From NCBI GenBank assembly GCA_910578195.1, contig CAJTOY010000004.1:1-64000 (forward strand): 64,000 nt of DNA, in the 5' to 3' direction. Source of the stretch: an uncultured Christensenella sp. (GTDB lineage Bacteria > Bacillota > Clostridia > Christensenellales > Borkfalkiaceae). The position numbers were made by a program, and so were the translations under genes. Shown here in pieces: positions 60,548 through 64,000 of the stretch (positions are counted from its first letter, which is position 1; every line of letters starts with the position of its first letter). Below the pieces are notes generated by a model. That model was not told where the DNA came from. It saw only the letters and a list, made by a program, of their open reading frames with translations, and ran no database searches.

Positions 60548-61315
60548 ATGGAACAAGTTTCTGCAAAACGGAGCTATTTCAGCTCGGCAAGGATAGCGGT
60601 AATCGCTATGTTTTCGGCGCTCGCGGCGATTTTGTATATCTTCAATTTCGCGCTGCCGTTCGCGTTTCCGTCCTTCCTCGAATTCAAATTCTCGGATATT
60701 CCCGTGCTCATCGGCTCGTTCGCGCTCGGTCCCGTATCGTCGGTCATTATCGTAGTTTCCGAGATACTCATAAAGCTGGTCGTAAAGGGCTCGTCCACGA
60801 TGTTCGTCGGCGAGATAAGCGACCTTTTAACCTCTTGCGCGTTCGCGGTCACGGCGGGGATTATCTACAAAAAGCACCGCACGTTCAAGGGCGCGCTGGT
60901 CGGAATGGCGGTCGGCACCGCGGTCGAAGTAGTTGTTGCCGTGCTCATAAACTGGCTTTTCCTCGTGCCTTTCTATGTGCAGTTTTTATTCAACGGCAAC
61001 TGGGCTCCGCTTATCAACGCAATGAACAAGCTGTTCCCGAACTGTACGCGCGAAAATTTCTACAACTACTATCTCTGGGTTTCGGTACTGCCCTTCAACC
61101 TTTTAAGGTGCCTTGTCGCAGTGCTCGTAACTCTGCCCGTATACAAGCGCATTTCCATGCTGATAAACAGATTCAACGCCAGACTCGAACCCAAAAGCGA
61201 GGAGGGCGCGGTAAAAAGCAAAAAAATAAACATTGCGGCAATATGCATAAGCGCCGTCGTGATTGTACTTCTTTTAACGTTCGCGATTTTGCGCGTGCTC
61301 GTATTTTCAGAATGA
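60548..61315 (+). CDS. ribU: Riboflavin ECF transporter S component RibU
   Basis: 255 residues with six membrane helices: ARIAVIAMFSALAAILYIF, FKFSDIPVLIGSFALGP (conserved substrate-binding loop of RibU), and VGEISDLLTSCAFAV. A C-terminal seventh hydrophobic segment (AAICISAVVIVLLLTFAIL) is an addition. It requires the general EcfAA'T module encoded elsewhere. It overlaps tcdA by 4 nt. Confidence 0.92.
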   Translation: MEQVSAKRSYFSSARIAVIAMFSALAAILYIFNFALPFAFPSFLEFKFSDIPVLIGSFALGPVSSVIIVVSEILIKLVVKGSSTMFVGEISDLLTSCAFAVTAGIIYKKHRTFKGALVGMAVGTAVEVVVAVLINWLFLVPFYVQFLFNGNWAPLINAMNKLFPNCTRENFYNYYLWVSVLPFNLLRCLVAVLVTLPVYKRISMLINRFNARLEPKSEEGAVKSKKINIAAICISAVVIVLLLTFAILRVLVFSE

Positions 61316-62022
61316 TAAATCCCTTTTCCAGAACCGAACGGCTATTCGGTAAAAATGCAATGCAAAAGCTTGCCGCATCGCGCGTCGCGGTGTTCGGCGC
61401 GGGCGGCGTGGGCGGCTACGTCTTGGAGGCGCTGGCGCGTTCGGGCGTGGGCGCAATAGATATAATCGACAGCGACGAGGTAAGCGCGACCAACATAAAC
61501 AGACAGATACTCGCAACCCGCTCGTCGGTGGGAAGGGCTAAGGTCGACGTCGCCGCAGAAAGAATTGCCGATATCAACCCCGACTGCAAGGTAACAACGC
61601 ACAAGCTTTTCTATCTGCCCGAAAATGCGGATATGATAAATTTCAATTCGTTCGACTATATTGTGGACGCAATCGATACGGTTACGGGAAAAATCGCGAT
61701 TATAGAAAGGGCTAAAAGGCTGGGCGTGCCCGTCATAAGCTGTATGGGCACGGGCAACAAAACCGACCCCTCGGCGCTGAAAGTTTCGGATATTCATAAA
61801 ACCTCGGTGTGCCCGCTCGCGCGGGTCATGCGCAGGGAGCTGAAAAAACGCGGAGTAGAGGCTTTAAAGGTCGTGTATTCCGAGGAGGAACCCGTTGCCC
61901 CCGACATATGCGCGGACGAGCTTGAAGATAACGGGCGTCAGCCGCCCGCAAGCTGCGCTTTCGTGCCGTCGGTTGCGGGGCTTATGATAGCGGGCGAAGT
62001 AATAAAAGATTTAATTAAATAA
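61312..62022 (+). CDS. tcdA: TcdA-like E1/ThiF-superfamily tRNA t6A dehydratase
   Basis: 236 residues. Nucleotide-binding VAVFGAGGVGGYVLEALARS, the D-S-D/N-I-N-R-Q motif IIDSDEVSATNINRQI, and CADELEDNGRQPPASCAFVPS near the C-terminus match TcdA (CsdL), which cyclises t6A37 in tRNA. It is followed by tsaE-tsaB, both t6A biosynthesis genes, which supports the call. ATGA overlap with ribU. Confidence 0.9.
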   Translation: MINPFSRTERLFGKNAMQKLAASRVAVFGAGGVGGYVLEALARSGVGAIDIIDSDEVSATNINRQILATRSSVGRAKVDVAAERIADINPDCKVTTHKLFYLPENADMINFNSFDYIVDAIDTVTGKIAIIERAKRLGVPVISCMGTGNKTDPSALKVSDIHKTSVCPLARVMRRELKKRGVEALKVVYSEEEPVAPDICADELEDNGRQPPASCAFVPSVAGLMIAGEVIKDLIK

Positions 62023-62026
62023 ATTG

Positions 62027-62055
62027 TTGCAAAAAATTGCCGTGCGGTTTATAAT
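62027..62055 (+). promoter_or_regulatory. tsaE promoter giving a leaderless transcript
   Basis: TTGCAA (62027-62032), 17 nt, TATAAT (62050-62055), then ATCCGT and ATG 62062. No SD. Confidence 0.8.
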
Positions 62056-62061
62056 ATCCGT

Positions 62062-62466
62062 ATGGCAATTTATATTTCCAAAAGCCCCGAGGACACTTTG
62101 AAATTCGGGGAAGAATACGCAAAAACCCTCTCGGGCGGGGACGTTGTGTTGCTCGGCGGCGAAATGGGCGCGGGCAAAACAGTCTTTGCAAAGGGCGTTG
62201 CCAGAGGTCTTGGGATAGACGACGAGGTTTTAAGTCCCACATATTCCTACATGAACGACTACTCGGGCAAGTTATACCACTTCGACTGCTACCGCCTCGA
62301 CTGCGGCGAGCAAGCCGAAGCGCTTGGGCTTTGCGACTATTTCTACGCGGACGGCGTTTGCCTTGTTGAGTGGGCGGAAAATATAAAATCGGTGCTTCCC
62401 GAAAGGGTTAAAAAAATAGAAATTCAAAAGACGCGGGAGGGCGAAAGGCGGATAATTTATGAGTAA
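62062..62466 (+). CDS. tsaE: tRNA t6A biosynthesis ATPase TsaE
   Basis: 134 residues. P-loop LGGEMGAGKTVFAKGVARG, SPTYSYMNDY, HFDCYRLD and VEWAENI are the family blocks. It works with TsaB-TsaD in threonylcarbamoyl transfer. It overlaps tsaB by 8 nt. The -10 box ends 6 nt before ATG, so translation is probably leaderless. Confidence 0.95.
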   Translation: MAIYISKSPEDTLKFGEEYAKTLSGGDVVLLGGEMGAGKTVFAKGVARGLGIDDEVLSPTYSYMNDYSGKLYHFDCYRLDCGEQAEALGLCDYFYADGVCLVEWAENIKSVLPERVKKIEIQKTREGERRIIYE

Positions 62467-63052
62467 TTTTCTTGCAATCGACACCTCGTCGCGCTATTTA
62501 ACCGTCGCGGCGGTCAAGGACGGAAAAACCGCTTTGCGCCATTTGCCCGACTGCGCCATGCGGCACTCGGTCATGCTCATGTCCGAAATAGACAAGGCAA
62601 TGAACGAGGTCGGGCTTGCCCCAGCCGACTGCGATTTCTTCGCGGCGGTCACGGGGCCCGGTTCGTTCACGGGCATACGCATAGGCGTGTCTGCGGCGAA
62701 GGGTTTTGCGCTGGGCGCGGACAAGCCGCTTGTTTCAATCACCTCGTTCGAGCTGATTGCATATAATGTGACAGACAATATTTTCTATACGGTAATCGAC
62801 GCCGCGCACGGTCATTACTACGTGTGCGGCTACGGCGACGGGGAAATAATATTACAGCCTTGCTACATGAGCGGGGAAGAAATAGGTAAGCTCGGCGCGC
62901 CGCTGTACGGCTTCGAGGATTTGCCCCTCGAAAACTATACGCGCGTTGACGTTACAAAAAGTCTTTGCCCCGCGGCGTTCGCCGCAAAGCCCTCCCGCGA
63001 GATGTACGCACTGTACGTCCGCAAGTCGCAAGCCGAGGAGGCGAGAAAATGA
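62459..63052 (+). CDS. tsaB: tRNA t6A biosynthesis protein TsaB
   Basis: 197 residues. The ASKHA-fold pseudo-enzyme starts LAIDTSSRYLTVA and has VTGPGSFTGIRIGVSAAKG. It scaffolds TsaD and TsaE. It overlaps tsaE by 8 nt and rimI by 4 nt. Confidence 0.95.
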   Translation: MSNFLAIDTSSRYLTVAAVKDGKTALRHLPDCAMRHSVMLMSEIDKAMNEVGLAPADCDFFAAVTGPGSFTGIRIGVSAAKGFALGADKPLVSITSFELIAYNVTDNIFYTVIDAAHGHYYVCGYGDGEIILQPCYMSGEEIGKLGAPLYGFEDLPLENYTRVDVTKSLCPAAFAAKPSREMYALYVRKSQAEEARK

Positions 63053-63486
63053 TTATCCGCGAATGGAAATACGAGGACATTTTAAGAATTTCCCAGATTG
63101 AAAAGGAGTGCTTCCCGCAAGAACCTTGGAGTTACAGGACGCTTGCGTCGGGCTTCGAGACCGAAGCGTTCTTCGGCGTGCTCGCCGAGGACTGCGGGGA
63201 GATTGCGGGCTACGGCGGAATAACCGTCGCCGCGGACACCGCCGACATCGACAATATCGCCGTGACCGAGCCCTACCGCAACAGCGGCGTGGGAACTAAG
63301 GTTTTGAATTCCCTTTGCGATTTGGCTAAGTCGAAGGGGGTAAAAAAGGTCTTTCTCGAAGTGCGCGTATCCAACGTGCCCGCCATGAGCATGTACCTCA
63401 AAAACGGGTTCAGGGGCGCATATGCCCGCACTCGTTACTACACCGACGGCGAGGACTGTCTGGTCATGGTCAAAGAATTACAGTGA
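63049..63486 (+). CDS. rimI: Ribosomal protein S18-alanine N-acetyltransferase-like GNAT
   Basis: 145 residues. GNAT fold with the acetyl-CoA loop NIAVTEPYRNSGVGTKVL and EVRVSNVPAMSMYLKNGF, matching RimI. The tsaE-tsaB-rimI order is common in Firmicutes. Start at 63049 inside the tsaB end. Confidence 0.92.
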   Translation: MIIREWKYEDILRISQIEKECFPQEPWSYRTLASGFETEAFFGVLAEDCGEIAGYGGITVAADTADIDNIAVTEPYRNSGVGTKVLNSLCDLAKSKGVKKVFLEVRVSNVPAMSMYLKNGFRGAYARTRYYTDGEDCLVMVKELQ

Positions 63487-63495
63487 GGTTGAGCT

Positions 63496-64000
63496 ATTCT
63501 TTTAAACGGTAAATACGTTCCCATTATAACCGAGGGGAGCGGGAAGGACGTTCTGCTTCTTCACGGCTATCTCTCGTGTAAGGAAAGCTTTTACTACCAG
63601 ATAAAATTTCTTTCAAAGTATTACAAGGTCACCGCGCCCGACATGCCGGGCTTCGGCGCAAGTCCGCCGTTGGACAGCGCATATGCCGTGGGCAATTACG
63701 CCGAGTGGCTGAAAGAGTTTATAAAAAAGGCTGAGATGGAAACGCCGCACGTTATCGCGCACTCGTTCGGCGCGAGGGTGGCTTTTAAATATTTAAACGA
63801 AAACGCGGCCGGCGTCGACAAGCTCGTCATAACGGGCGGAGCGGGAATAGTAAAACCCCGTTCGCCCCAATATATGCGGCGGGTAAAGGCGTACAGACGG
63901 ATAAAAAAGCTTTTTCCGCGGTATGCGGAAAGGCATTTCGGAAGCGCGGAATACAGAACGCTTTCGCCCATTATGCGCGAAAGCTATAAAAAAATCGTCA
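63496..64000 (+). CDS. Alpha/beta hydrolase, cut by the window end, possible ATT start
   Basis: At least 168 codons, open at the window edge. LLLHGYLSCKESFYYQ gives the HG oxyanion motif, APDMPGFGASPP the typical third strand, and HVIAHSFGARVAFKY the nucleophile elbow G-x-S-x-G variant (AHSFGA). No ATG, GTG or TTG is available between the in-frame stop at 63490 and the conserved N-terminus. ATT 63496, with GAGG 7 nt upstream, is the best candidate start, 9 nt after rimI. Confidence 0.75.
   Translation, partial: MLLNGKYVPIITEGSGKDVLLLHGYLSCKESFYYQIKFLSKYYKVTAPDMPGFGASPPLDSAYAVGNYAEWLKEFIKKAEMETPHVIAHSFGARVAFKYLNENAAGVDKLVITGGAGIVKPRSPQYMRRVKAYRRIKKLFPRYAERHFGSAEYRTLSPIMRESYKKIV

Noticed and set aside
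60835..61311. Long N-terminal extension of TcdA
   Set aside because: It is antisense to nothing but overlaps ribU in another frame; the ATG at 61312 with an ATGA overlap gives the family's normal length.

Overview
The window reads as a chromosomal segment of a Gram-positive anaerobe of the Bacillota, most likely an uncultured gut Clostridia lineage. Support comes from classic Firmicutes gene orders (rpsB-tsf-pyrH-frr-uppS-cdsA-dxr-rseP; ylxM-ffh-rpsP-khpA-rimM-trmD-rbgA-rnhB; dprA-topA-trmFO-hslV-hslU), ECF-type vitamin transporters under TPP and FMN riboswitches, lipoproteins with lipobox cysteines, and a BspA-like LRR surface protein. There is no rRNA gene, no ordinary tRNA, no recognisable transposase and no CRISPR array. 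I cannot call the family or genus.

Layout. 0-3.3 kb: a gltD-like flavoprotein, a HIT protein, ruvX, a DUF1292 gene and a small XRE repressor with paired operators. 3.3-11.5 kb: translation, UMP kinase, prenyl/phospholipid and MEP-pathway genes, interrupted between tsf and pyrH by a two-gene accessory insert and a 96-nt palindrome. 11.5-22 kb: an accessory stretch with a divergent XRE cassette, a hybrid histidine kinase, thiT under a TPP riboswitch, a YfbR-like phosphohydrolase, a BspA-like lipoprotein, a putative 400-nt structured RNA, a cation/proton antiporter and a MarR regulator. 22-31.9 kb: the SRP/ribosome-maturation operon, an unusual 191-nt RNA with tRNA-like ends, rplS with its leader, comM and dprA. 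31.9-42.4 kb: topA, trmFO, hslVU, hisS, trxA, a large lipoprotein and glyA. 42.4-50 kb: a 1478-residue helicase-nuclease and an XRE repressor facing a large surface protein across three shared operators. 50-60.2 kb: a complete alpha-glucan uptake locus (SusE/F-like binding lipoprotein, LacI regulator, GH13 enzyme, MalE-MalF-MalG, and an enlarged MalK). 60.2-64 kb: FMN riboswitch-ribU, a TcdA-like E1 enzyme, tsaE-tsaB-rimI and a truncated hydrolase.

Three signals are not explained by the gene list. First, a dispersed element of about 120 nt occurs six times (five full copies, one truncated). Each full copy folds into one long imperfect hairpin whose arms differ between copies but stay complementary, with the same T x C mismatch retained in the third tier. 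Four copies start at or just after the stop codon of an upstream gene, and one lies inside the P3 arm of the thiT TPP riboswitch. Second, at least five genes (ruvX, ylxM, a lipoprotein, lacI, tsaE), and perhaps dxr, have a consensus promoter whose -10 box ends 5-8 nt before the start codon, so their mRNAs should be leaderless. Third, two to three transcribed-looking, highly structured regions without large ORFs (19.3-19.7 kb minus, 23.9-24.1 kb plus, 28.5-28.7 kb) are candidate noncoding RNAs.
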